A stretch of 64,000 nt of DNA, from the NCBI RefSeq assembly GCF_000720135.1, contig NZ_JOIU01000027.1, positions 121,764 to 185,763 of the forward strand. Direction: 5' to 3'. Made by a program: the position numbers and the translations under genes. Shown one piece after another: positions 52,377 through 61,702 of this stretch (the stretch's first letter is position 1; each line of letters starts with the position of its first letter). The stretch comes from Streptomyces sp. NRRL S-1022. Its GTDB lineage: Bacteria > Actinomycetota > Actinomycetes > Streptomycetales > Streptomycetaceae. Under the pieces are notes generated by a model. The model was not told the origin of the DNA. It did no database searches and was given only the letters and a program-made list of their open reading frames with translations.

Positions 52377-53225
52377 TCACTTGTAGTAGACCGAGAACTT
52401 CCGCGCGCCCGCCGGCCCGGACGCGAACCCGATGTACAGGTGCGGTGTGCCCGTGGTGCGGACGGCCAGGCCCTCCGGTTCGCGGTGGTCGAGGGAGTAC
52501 GCGGCCTCGGTGCGGTGCCGGGCGAGGAGTTCACCGGTGCGGACGTCCAGGCAGGACAGGTGGGTGTCGCCGTGGCCGGCGGGCGGGTTGGTGCGCGGGT
52601 CGTAGGCGGAGCCCGCCAGCTGGTAGAGGTGGTCGCCGTGCAGGGCGAAGCCCTGGAAGGGGACGCCGGGGTCGGGGTGGGCGCCGGTCTGGGCGAGGTC
52701 GGCCAGCGGGGTCGCGTAGTCGCGGGCGGTGAAGGCGGCCAGGTCCCAGACGCGGTAGCGGGGGGTGCCGCCCAGGCGGTAGCGGACGGCGATGCGGCCG
52801 GTGACCGGGCAGAGGGCGGGCTGGTTGGTCCGGGAGCCGTCGACGGGGTGGCGGACCTTGACGTCCCGGGTGGTGCGGGTGGCTCCGGCGGCGAACCGGA
52901 AGCGGGTGACGCCCCGGCCGTAGCCGTCCACGGCGTCCGTCTCGGTCCAGATCCACACCGTGCCGTCGGCGCCGTGCTGGACGCCCATGCCCACCCCATG
53001 CCCGAACCCCTTGAGGTACATGTGGCCCAGGCGCCTGCCCGTCAGGTCGAGGCGGTTGAGGCACAGGTCGCCGGCGGCCCGGCCGCCGGGGGTGAGCTGG
53101 AGGACGTAGAGGTGGTGGTGGACCTCGTCGAAGGCGAAGGACTGGAGGACCGTGGGTTCGCGCAGGGTGCCCCGCTCGCGCAGCCAGCGGACGGCCGGCG
53201 CGGTGAGGTCGATGCGTTGCGCCAC
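52377..53225 (-). CDS. TagC-like beta-propeller protein
   Basis: A 282-residue protein built of repeated beta blades (LQSFAFDEVHHHLYVLQL, LGHMYLKGFGHGVGMGVQHGADGTVWIWTETD, FALHGDHLYQLAGSAYD). It resembles Streptomyces proteins annotated as teichoic acid biosynthesis protein C, relatives of Bacillus TagC/DinC; the name is historical and no catalytic role is shown. There is no signal peptide at GTG 53225, which follows GAGGGGGGA. It lies between convergent TPR and co-directional hppD genes. Confidence 0.7.
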   Translation of the reverse strand: MAQRIDLTAPAVRWLRERGTLREPTVLQSFAFDEVHHHLYVLQLTPGGRAAGDLCLNRLDLTGRRLGHMYLKGFGHGVGMGVQHGADGTVWIWTETDAVDGYGRGVTRFRFAAGATRTTRDVKVRHPVDGSRTNQPALCPVTGRIAVRYRLGGTPRYRVWDLAAFTARDYATPLADLAQTGAHPDPGVPFQGFALHGDHLYQLAGSAYDPRTNPPAGHGDTHLSCLDVRTGELLARHRTEAAYSLDHREPEGLAVRTTGTPHLYIGFASGPAGARKFSVYYK

Positions 53226-53260
53226 GGTCCCCCCTCGGATGTCCGGCGGGGACCCGTCGG

Positions 53261-55008
<1,748 letters not shown>

Positions 55009-55044
55009 GCGCCCGCGGGCGGCCGGGGCCGGCACACGGGCCGA

Positions 55045-55072
55045 CTGCCCGGCTGTGGCTGCCCGGCTGTGG
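55045..55072. repeat. Adjacent 14-bp direct repeat upstream of the peptide gene
   Basis: CTGCCCGGCTGTGG occurs twice without a gap (55045-55058, 55059-55072). An unusually AT-rich stretch (55084-55117, containing GAGAAAATAGTCAATG) follows and is a likely promoter region for the peptide gene. Confidence 0.6.
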
Positions 55073-55175
55073 ACATACGCGTCATGCGTGAGAAAATAGT
55101 CAATGCACCATAAAACGCTGGAGGTTCACCGGAACCCCGGCTGGAGGGGCTCAGACAGGCGAGAGGAGCGCATTC

Positions 55176-55268
55176 ATGATCGCCAAGCTGCTGGGCAAGC
55201 TGTCCTTCACCCGCCGCTACGGCGCGTACGGTGCCCACGAGTGGGACGCGTACGCCGGCGGCGACTGA
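55176..55268 (+). CDS. 30-residue precursor-like peptide (candidate P450-modified RiPP)
   Basis: The frame MIAKLLGKLSFTRRYGAYGA followed by HEWDAYAGGD starts at ATG 55176, seven bases after GGAG, and ends at TGA 55266. Every codon but one ends in G or C, so it looks coding. The first half is a basic, leucine-rich helix (leader-like). The second half is packed with aromatics: Tyr15, Tyr18, His21, Trp23 and Tyr26. The next gene is a cytochrome P450 on the same strand, 102 bases away with a hairpin between. This is the layout of biarylitide, cittilin, atropopeptide and cihunamide precursors, but the core does not match those I recall. Function is inferred. Confidence 0.65.
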   Translation: MIAKLLGKLSFTRRYGAYGAHEWDAYAGGD

Positions 55269-55284
55269 GTCTGACGACATCCTC

Positions 55285-55308
55285 GGCGGGCGCCCCCGGG
55301 CGTCCGCC
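55285..55308 (+). terminator. Attenuator-like hairpin between peptide and P450
   Basis: GGCGGGCGCCC (55285-55295) pairs with GGGCGTCCGCC (55298-55308), with one G-T pair. A leaky terminator here would give more peptide message than enzyme message. Confidence 0.6.
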
Positions 55309-55370
55309 CCCTTCCAGCCGCACCGCCGACGGCGTCGGCCCGGACATGTACGGAGGCCGGGGACGATCTC

Positions 55371-56693
55371 ATGGGCCGGATGAACGAGCCACCGCGTCCG
55401 CCCGGGAGCGGCTTCGCGGCCTGGAGCCGTGACCGGCTGGGGCTGGCACGCCGTGGCGCCGACGAATGCGGGGACGTCTGGCAGCTGGAGCCGGGGGTCT
55501 GCGTAGCCGCCACGGCCGGATCCTGTGACGCGGTGCTGCGCCGCGCGCGGGACTTCCCCAAGGCACCCTCGCCCCTCTTCCCGCCGTTGAAGGGGTCCAA
55601 CGAAGCACGGACGGCCGAGGAGCGCGCGCACGCCCACGCCGCCCGGATGCGCGGACTGCGCGCGCAGGCGGTCGCGGCCCGGATCGGCGAGATCGCGCCC
55701 GGAGCCGCTCTCTTCGCCGCCCGGTGGCCCGCGGACCGGGACGTCGAGGTCCTGCCCGCGGCCCGGCACGCCCTGGCGGAGATCGGCGTCCGCTACCTCT
55801 TCTCCGAGGACGCCCCGGCCCTGCTGCCGTTCGCCGCACGGCTCTTCCTCGCCCGGGAGGTGCTCGTACGCCCCTCGCGGTGGGAATGGCCGCGGTGGGT
55901 CCCCACACCGGCACGGCGGTTCCGCACCCGGCAGCAGACCGCCTTCACCGACGCCCTGCGGCCCATCGTGCGCCGGCGCCTTTCATCGGGCCGGCTCGGT
56001 GACGACGTGCTCGGGCAGATGCTCCTGCCCACCTCCCGCTACGGCCCGCTGCCGGAAGAGGCCGTTCTCGACACCCTCCCCGGCATCACCGTCGCCACCT
56101 TCGAGGCGCCCACCCGGGCGGCCGGATGGATCCTGCTTCACCTGGCCCGGCACCCCGGGGCGGCGGACCGCGTCGCGGCCGAGGCCGCCTCGCTGCCCGC
56201 GGATCCGGCCGCGACGACCGGCACCCACCTCGACGACCTGCGGTACACCCGGGCACTGGTGTACGAGGTGCTCCGGCTGTACCCCCCGAGCTGGCTGCTG
56301 ACCCGGCGGGCCGCACGGCAGACCCAGCTCGCCGACTACACCATCGAGGCCGGGTCCACCGTTCTCGTCTGCCCCTACACCGCGCACCGGGACGCACGGG
56401 AACACTCCGAGCCGGACCTGTTCCGGCCCGAGCGCTGGCTCGACGGTCCGGGCTCGCCGGCGGAGCCGGGGGCCTTCCTCTCCTTCGGCACCGGACCGCA
56501 CGCCTGCGAGGGAGCCGCTCTGGCCATGGCGATGCTGACGCTCCTGACCGCGCACACGGCCGGCCGTCACCGCCTGAGCGAGCCGCCCGGACCGGAACCC
56601 GCCTACCAGCTCACCACCTTCGAGGGCCTGGCGACCGCCGGTCTGCGCCTGCGTGCCACCCCGCGCGGCCCGGGGCCGTCCCGCTTCCGGTGA
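55371..56693 (+). CDS. Cytochrome P450 (candidate peptide cross-linking enzyme)
   Basis: A 440-residue P450. The K-helix ExxR is in YEVLRLYPPSWLLTRRA, the PERW motif is FRPERWLDG and the heme loop is FLSFGTGPHACEGA with Cys379. In the I helix the usual acid-alcohol pair is altered: ATFEAPTRAAGW keeps Glu but has Ala-Pro where Thr-Thr is common, a change that fits radical coupling more than plain hydroxylation (inference). The PERW form and GPHACEG place it with P450s that use FAD-type reductases; no ferredoxin gene is near. GGGGA lies seven bases before ATG 55371. It follows the 30-residue peptide gene and probably acts on it. Confidence 0.85.
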   Translation: MGRMNEPPRPPGSGFAAWSRDRLGLARRGADECGDVWQLEPGVCVAATAGSCDAVLRRARDFPKAPSPLFPPLKGSNEARTAEERAHAHAARMRGLRAQAVAARIGEIAPGAALFAARWPADRDVEVLPAARHALAEIGVRYLFSEDAPALLPFAARLFLAREVLVRPSRWEWPRWVPTPARRFRTRQQTAFTDALRPIVRRRLSSGRLGDDVLGQMLLPTSRYGPLPEEAVLDTLPGITVATFEAPTRAAGWILLHLARHPGAADRVAAEAASLPADPAATTGTHLDDLRYTRALVYEVLRLYPPSWLLTRRAARQTQLADYTIEAGSTVLVCPYTAHRDAREHSEPDLFRPERWLDGPGSPAEPGAFLSFGTGPHACEGAALAMAMLTLLTAHTAGRHRLSEPPGPEPAYQLTTFEGLATAGLRLRATPRGPGPSRFR

Positions 56694-56716
56694 CCGGCCC
56701 GCCCGCCCCGGCCCGC

Positions 56717-57262
56717 TCACCCTGGCCGGCTCACCCCGAACTCGTCGGCGAGCAGGCCCATCATGACGAGGTCGTGGTGCCGGCCGTCGAAGAAGACGTG
56801 CTCCCGCAAGCGCCCCTCCTCGGTGAAGCCGAGCCGACGCGTCAGTGCCAGCGACGCCTCGTTCCGGGCGAAGATCACCGCCAGGCACTTGTGATAGCGC
56901 CGCTCGGCGAACATGAAGCGCAGCAGGAGCGCCAGGGCCTCTGCCGCGTAGCCCCTGCGCCGGTGCTCGGCGCCGATCACGACATCGAATTCGAACCAGC
57001 CCGAACAGGGGCCGGTGCGGTGCGAGCCGATCGTCCCGACCAGCTCTTTCCCCGCCGTCGTCTCGACTGCCAGCCGGAAGCGGTCGCCGCCGCACTCGGC
57101 GACGGCTTGCCGCTTCGCCCAGGCCCGGTGGCTCTCGGCGGACCGGGGCAGCTCCAGCCGGCCCTCCGGCCGCCCCTCGTCGGCGAAGCGCGCGAACGCC
57201 GTCCAGTCGTCGGGCTCGATGGCACGCAGGCGCACCCGTTCACCGGTCCAGGACGAAGCCAT
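56717..57262 (-). CDS. GNAT-family acetyltransferase (RimJ/RimL type)
   Basis: A 181-residue N-acetyltransferase. The acetyl-CoA loop is VVIGAEHRRRGYAAEALALLLRFMF and the fold ends RNEASLALTRRLGFTEEGRLREHVFFDGRHHDLVMMGLLADEF, typical of the Acetyltransf_3 group that modifies ribosomal proteins, antibiotics or other amines. Start ATG 57262 (MASSWTGERVRLRAIEPDDW). It is convergent with the P450 (23 bases apart) and so is probably not part of that system. Confidence 0.88.
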   Translation of the reverse strand: MASSWTGERVRLRAIEPDDWTAFARFADEGRPEGRLELPRSAESHRAWAKRQAVAECGGDRFRLAVETTAGKELVGTIGSHRTGPCSGWFEFDVVIGAEHRRRGYAAEALALLLRFMFAERRYHKCLAVIFARNEASLALTRRLGFTEEGRLREHVFFDGRHHDLVMMGLLADEFGVSRPG

Positions 57263-57348
57263 GCCCGATTGTCGCCACCGCGCCGCGCACGGGGCCGGGA
57301 GGCACGCCGGGACGGGCGCGGCCGGCCGCCCCCGGCCGCACCGCCGAG

Positions 57349-58140
57349 CTAGCAGCTGGGGACCGTGCCCTTGCCCTTCTCCAGTGCCACCAGGGAGTCG
57401 ACCGCGCCCTTCAGGGTGGTCACCGGGACCAGCCGCAGCCCCTTCGGCAGCTCGGCCCGGGCGTCGGCGCACTCCGCCTTCGGCACCAGGAACACGGTGG
57501 CCCCGTCCCGGCGCGCGGCCTGCGTCTTCAGGGCCACCCCGCCGACCGCGCCGACCCTGCCGGCGGCGTCGATCGTGCCGGTGCCGGCGATGGTGCGGCC
57601 CCCCGTGAGGTCGCCGCCGCTGCCGTCGCCGTCGAGCTTGTCGATGATCCCCAGGGTGAACAGCAGCCCCGCGCTGGGCCCGCCGACGTCGGCGAGCCTC
57701 AGCGTGACCTTGACCTTGCCGGCGTTCAGCCCGAGGTACTTCAGCGCCGCCTGGGTCGCCGCGTCCTGGGACTGCTGCATCTGCGCCTCGTTGTGCTTCT
57801 CGATCTCCTTGATGGTGTCGCCGCTCGGGTAGACCGCGTCACGCGGCATGACGGCCCGGTCGGTGCGGAACCAGTTGCCGAGCACGTCACCGAGGGAGAC
57901 CCGGGCGTCGGGGCCGGTCGCCTCGATGGTGGTCATCCGCAGCTGCCCGCTGGTGCCGCGGGTCGCCGCGCCGGAGACGGTGATCACCGGGGTGCCCTTG
58001 TTCCCGCCGAGCACGTTCGCCGTCATGCCGGGCTGCGCCACCGAGAACGGCAGCGGCGCGAACACCGCCGTGGCCAGCAGGGCCACGACGGGCAGCGCGC
58101 AGACGACGAGGGCCTGGGGGCGTGTGAGACGTGAGAGCAC
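57349..58140 (-). CDS. Secreted Lon-domain (S16) protein, YlbL-like
   Basis: A 263-residue protein. The N-terminus has one transmembrane helix (ALVVCALPVVALLATAVFAPLPF). The C-terminal half is a Lon-type serine-lysine protease domain: Ser in LADVGGPSAGLLFTLGIIDKL and Lys in GVALKTQAARRDGA. It is shorter than Bacillus YlbL and I see no PDZ domain, so the middle is reduced. Active site faces outside the cell. A TAGATT hexamer six bases before GTG 58140 marks a leaderless start. Confidence 0.85.
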   Translation of the reverse strand: MLSRLTRPQALVVCALPVVALLATAVFAPLPFSVAQPGMTANVLGGNKGTPVITVSGAATRGTSGQLRMTTIEATGPDARVSLGDVLGNWFRTDRAVMPRDAVYPSGDTIKEIEKHNEAQMQQSQDAATQAALKYLGLNAGKVKVTLRLADVGGPSAGLLFTLGIIDKLDGDGSGGDLTGGRTIAGTGTIDAAGRVGAVGGVALKTQAARRDGATVFLVPKAECADARAELPKGLRLVPVTTLKGAVDSLVALEKGKGTVPSC

Positions 58141-58146
58141 GGGATC

Positions 58147-58152
58147 AATCTA
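58147..58152 (-). promoter_or_regulatory. -10-like TAGATT of the Lon-domain gene
   Basis: It ends six bases before GTG 58140; no ribosome binding site is present. Confidence 0.5.
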
Positions 58153-58194
58153 ACGTGACGGCCGGCTGCCCCCCGTGCCCCGTACAGGTGCCCC

Positions 58195-59304
58195 TCATGC
58201 CGTGTAGAGGTCCCGCCGCTCGCGGGTGAACCGGCGCAGGGCGTCCGGCCGGGGCTCCACCCCGATGCCGGGACCGGTCGGCACCGGCAGGTGCCCGTCC
58301 CGCAGGACGAACGGCTCGGTGAGGTCCTCTGCGAAGTAGCGGCTGGACGCCGAGGTGTCCCCGGGCAGGGTGAAGCCGGGCAGCGCGGCCAGGGCGAGGT
58401 TCGGCGCCCGCCCGATGCCGGTCTCCAGCATGCCGCCGCACCACACCGGCACGCCGTGCGCGTGGGCCACGTCGTGGACCCGGCGGGCCTCCAGGTAGCC
58501 GCCGACCCGGGCGGGCTTGACGTTCACCACCCGGCAGGCGCCCATCGCGATCGCGGACGCGGTGTCACGCGCGTGGTGCAGGGACTCGTCCAGGCACACG
58601 GGGGTGGTCAGGCGCTGCTGGAGAAGGGCGTGGGCGTGCAGGTTGTCCTCCTCCAGCGGCTCCTCGACGAGCAGCAGCCCGAACGCGTCCAGCCGCCGCA
58701 GGTGCTCGGCGTCGGCGAGGGTGTAGGCGGTGTTGGCGTCGACCTGGAGGGGCAGGCCGTCGCCGAAGCGCTCGCGGACCGCCCGGACCGGCTCGACGTC
58801 CCAGCCGGGCTCTATCTTCAGCTTGATGCGGACGTACCCCTCGGCGAGGTAGCGCTCGACGTCGTCCAGCAGCTCGGGCACCGAGTTCCTGATGCCGACG
58901 GAGACCCCGGCCGGCACCCGGTCCCGTACCGCGCCCAGGTAGGCGGCGAGCGGCATGCCGTAGGAACGCAGCTCGGCGTCGAGGACGGCCGTCTCCAGGG
59001 CCGCCTTCGCCAGCTCGTGGCCCTTGATCCTCGCCATGGCCGGTGCCAGCGCGGCCGCGGTGAGGTGCGGCAGCGCGGCCACGCGGGGCAGCAGGAAGTC
59101 GCGCAGCACGATCTCGGCGCCGGCGACGAACTCCGAGCAGTACAGCGGCTCGGGGTCGGCGGCGAACTCAGACCAGCCCTCGGCACGGTCGGTGACGACG
59201 CGCAGCAGGAAGGTGTCCTTCGCCGTCATGGTCCCGAAGGACGTACGGAACGGGGTGACCAGCGGGATCGCCACGTGCACGATCTCGACGCGCTCCAGTT
59301 TCAC
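58195..59304 (-). CDS. N-acylamino-acid racemase / o-succinylbenzoate synthase-like enolase-superfamily enzyme
   Basis: A 369-residue enzyme of the MenC/NAAAR subgroup. RIKLKIEPGW contains the catalytic Lys pair (KxK), QVDANTAYTL, VEEPLEEDN and CLDESLHH are the metal ligands, and NVKPARVGGYLEARRVHDVAHAHGVPVWCGGMLETGIGRA holds the second Lys. OSBS and N-acylamino-acid racemase activities overlap in this family. No menaquinone genes adjoin it, while an acetyltransferase and a DapE-like deacylase do, so racemisation or recycling of N-acylamino acids is more likely (inference). GTG 59304 overlaps the upstream stop as GTGA. Confidence 0.88.
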   Translation of the reverse strand: MKLERVEIVHVAIPLVTPFRTSFGTMTAKDTFLLRVVTDRAEGWSEFAADPEPLYCSEFVAGAEIVLRDFLLPRVAALPHLTAAALAPAMARIKGHELAKAALETAVLDAELRSYGMPLAAYLGAVRDRVPAGVSVGIRNSVPELLDDVERYLAEGYVRIKLKIEPGWDVEPVRAVRERFGDGLPLQVDANTAYTLADAEHLRRLDAFGLLLVEEPLEEDNLHAHALLQQRLTTPVCLDESLHHARDTASAIAMGACRVVNVKPARVGGYLEARRVHDVAHAHGVPVWCGGMLETGIGRAPNLALAALPGFTLPGDTSASSRYFAEDLTEPFVLRDGHLPVPTGPGIGVEPRPDALRRFTRERRDLYTA

Positions 59305-60050
59305 GCGGCGGCCTCCGTCCGGGTGAGGGTGTACCAGCCGTCGCGGGACATGCCGGTGGCCCGGAACCCCTCCGCGAAGGCGTCGAGGAGGACCTCGCGG
59401 ACCGCGCGCCGCCAGCGCAGCGCCAGCGCGGGATCGCCGGCGCGCAGCGCGACGGCGTCCTCGGGCACCCGGCACCACAGGTGCCGGCCGGCGCGCCGGG
59501 CGAGCGGCCCGCCGTCGGGGGCGGAGCGCACGACCTCCCCCTCGGGCCGGAGGTCGTACGACGGTCCCGGCCGCGCCAGGTCCCAGGTCACCGTCAGCCG
59601 GTCGCTCTCGTCGCCGTCGTTCACGCCGTCGGTCATCGGGCCGTAGAAGTCGACCAGGTACTCCGTGCCGACGGCCCCCAGCTTGACCAGGTTGAAGCGG
59701 GCGTTGCGGCCGACCAGCGGGTCGAAGGTCCAGCGCATGGTGCGGGCGCCGAGGGCGCGCGCCCAGTCCCGCTGGGCCCGCTTCAGCACCGGCCCGAGAC
59801 CGCGCTCGGCGGCGGCCACCAGCGAGTACGTGCTGTGGTCCGGGCCGAGGACGGCGACGGCGGCCCCGGCGAGCCGCTGCCCGGCGGACACCGTGTGCAC
59901 GGCGCCGCCGGCGTGCACCAGGCTGTGCAGGACCTCGGCCGGGTACGGCGGGGCGGTGCGGGGCGTCCGCCAGACGTCGCTGAAGTGGTCCGCGACGGCC
60001 GCGAGCCCGTCGACGTCGTGGACGGTACGGATGATGGTGCCTGCTGTCAT
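59301..60050 (-). CDS. GNAT-like predicted acetyltransferase paired with NAAAR
   Basis: A 249-residue protein (IIRTVHDVDGLAAVADHFSDVWRTPRTAPPYPAEVLHSLVHAGGAVHTV ... LGPDHSTYSLVAAAERGLGPVLKRAQRDWARALGARTMRWTFDPLVGRNARFNLVKLGAVGTEYLVDFYGP). This matches the uncharacterised GNAT group (COG3375) that occurs beside NAAAR/OSBS genes. It would N-acylate an amino acid that the racemase then uses. The stop overlaps the racemase start (GTGA), and it is divergent from the PucR-type regulator. Confidence 0.82.
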   Translation of the reverse strand: MTAGTIIRTVHDVDGLAAVADHFSDVWRTPRTAPPYPAEVLHSLVHAGGAVHTVSAGQRLAGAAVAVLGPDHSTYSLVAAAERGLGPVLKRAQRDWARALGARTMRWTFDPLVGRNARFNLVKLGAVGTEYLVDFYGPMTDGVNDGDESDRLTVTWDLARPGPSYDLRPEGEVVRSAPDGGPLARRAGRHLWCRVPEDAVALRAGDPALALRWRRAVREVLLDAFAEGFRATGMSRDGWYTLTRTEAAA

Positions 60051-60154
60051 GGCACCGAGTCTCGGCCGCCCGCAGCCGGCGCGTGTTGTGCGAGCGGCCA
60101 ACGGCTGCGTACGTTCGTTGCAGCATCAGCCAAGCCGCCCTCAGAGGACCTCTC

Positions 60155-61702
60155 ATGGACATCTGCACCCTCGGCGACCTCCTGGACGTCGTCGGCGGCC
60201 CCGCGCTGCGCCTGCACACCGCCCCCGCGGGCCGGGCCGTGCCGGTCACCGAAGCGGTGCTGTACGACGGTCGCACCCCGCTCCCCCGGCAGCCCGGCGC
60301 GCTGCTGCTGGCGGTCGGGGTCCGGGCGGCGGACGCGGGGCCGCTGGTGCGGGCGGCGGCGGAGGCGGAGCTGGCCGGGGTCGTGGTGCGGGGCGCCGGC
60401 GGACCGGTGGAAGAGGCGCGGGCGCACGGCATCGCGCTGCTGTCGGTCGCCGAGGACGCGGCCTGGCACCAGGTGCACCTGCTGCTGGCCTCCGCCGTCG
60501 GCGCCCGGCCAGCCGCCTCCTCGGACACCGGGCTCGGCGACCTGTTCGCGCTGGCCGACGCGATCGCGGCGGCGACCGGCGGGGCCACCGCCGTCGAGGA
60601 CCCCCGGCAGCGGATCCTCGCCTACTCGACCGTCCCCGGGCAGCCGGTGGACGAGGACCGGCGGCAGGGCATCCTCGGGCTCCAGGTGCCGGCCAGCGCG
60701 GAGAACACCGAGCAGTACCGGCGGCTGTTCGCCGCCGACCGGCCGGTCCGGCTGCCCGCGCTGTCCGGCTCGGGCCTGCCGCGGCTGGCGATGCCGGTAC
60801 GGGCCGGCGGCGAGACGCTCGGCTCGGTGTGGGTGGTCGACGCGGGCTCGCTCGCCCCGGACGCCGAGGACACCCTCGTCCAGGGCGCCTCCACGGCCGC
60901 CCTGCTGCTGCTCCGGGCCCGCGCGGCGCGCGAACTGGCCCGGCACCGCAACAGCGATCTGCTGCGCCGCCTGCTGGACGGCACGGCGGACGCGCCGACG
61001 GCCGCCGAGCGGCTGGGTGTCGCGGGCCCGGCCCGGGTGGCGGCCTTCGTCCTGGACTCCGCCGCGAGCGTCCCGGACGCCGAACGCACCGCGCTGCGCC
61101 TGCTGGACGTCGTACGCCTGCAGTGCGAGGCCCGCTACGGCCGGCACGCCTGCGTGCTGCTGGGCGGGGTGGTGTACGCGGTGCTGCCGGGCCCCGGCGA
61201 GCGGCACCGCAAGCTCGCCGAGGACATCGTGGCGCGGGCCGGGCAGGCGTTGCGGGTGCCGGTGCGGGCCGCGCTGGGCGAGGTGGTGCCGGGCGCGGCG
61301 GGGCTCGCGGACTCGCGGGCGGACGCCGACCTGGTGCTGCGGCTGCCGGCCACGGAGCTGCCGGTGGCCGCGGTGGACGAGGTGCGGGCCCGGGTGACAC
61401 TGCTGCGGCTGGCCGAGGTGATGGCGGAGCGGCGGGAGTTGGCCGCGGGCGCCTGGCGGCGGGTGCTGGACCACGACGCCACGCATGGCACCGAGTACGC
61501 CCGCACCCTGGTCTGCTGGTTCGACGCGGGCTGCGACATGGCGGGCGCGGCCCGGCTGCTGGCCGTGCACCCCAACACCTGCCGCTACCGGCTCAGGCAG
61601 CTCCGGCAGCACGCCGGGGTCGACCTGGACGACCCCGACGAACGGCTGGTGCTGTGGCTGCAGCTGCGGACGCTGGCGGGGATCAGCGCAGCCACGCCCT
61701 GA
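60155..61702 (+). CDS. PucR-family transcriptional regulator
   Basis: A 515-residue regulator. The N-terminal PucR domain (ICTLGDLLDVVGGPALRLHTAPAGRAVPVTEAVLYDG ... LAGVVVRG) is followed by a GAF-like middle (DAIAAATGGATAVEDPRQRILAYSTVPGQ). The C-terminal PucR helix-turn-helix is TLVCWFDAGCDMAGAARLLAVHPNTCRYRLRQLRQHAGVDLDDPDERLVLWLQLRTL. It is divergent from the acetyltransferase-racemase pair and probably controls it. AGAGGA precedes ATG 60155. Its end overlaps the convergent deacylase gene by 20 bases. Confidence 0.92.
   Translation: MDICTLGDLLDVVGGPALRLHTAPAGRAVPVTEAVLYDGRTPLPRQPGALLLAVGVRAADAGPLVRAAAEAELAGVVVRGAGGPVEEARAHGIALLSVAEDAAWHQVHLLLASAVGARPAASSDTGLGDLFALADAIAAATGGATAVEDPRQRILAYSTVPGQPVDEDRRQGILGLQVPASAENTEQYRRLFAADRPVRLPALSGSGLPRLAMPVRAGGETLGSVWVVDAGSLAPDAEDTLVQGASTAALLLLRARAARELARHRNSDLLRRLLDGTADAPTAAERLGVAGPARVAAFVLDSAASVPDAERTALRLLDVVRLQCEARYGRHACVLLGGVVYAVLPGPGERHRKLAEDIVARAGQALRVPVRAALGEVVPGAAGLADSRADADLVLRLPATELPVAAVDEVRARVTLLRLAEVMAERRELAAGAWRRVLDHDATHGTEYARTLVCWFDAGCDMAGAARLLAVHPNTCRYRLRQLRQHAGVDLDDPDERLVLWLQLRTLAGISAATP

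Noticed and set aside
56717..57262. GNAT gene as a tailoring enzyme of the peptide-P450 locus
   Set aside because: It is on the opposite strand, convergent, and resembles a general RimJ-type acetyltransferase. No link can be supported.
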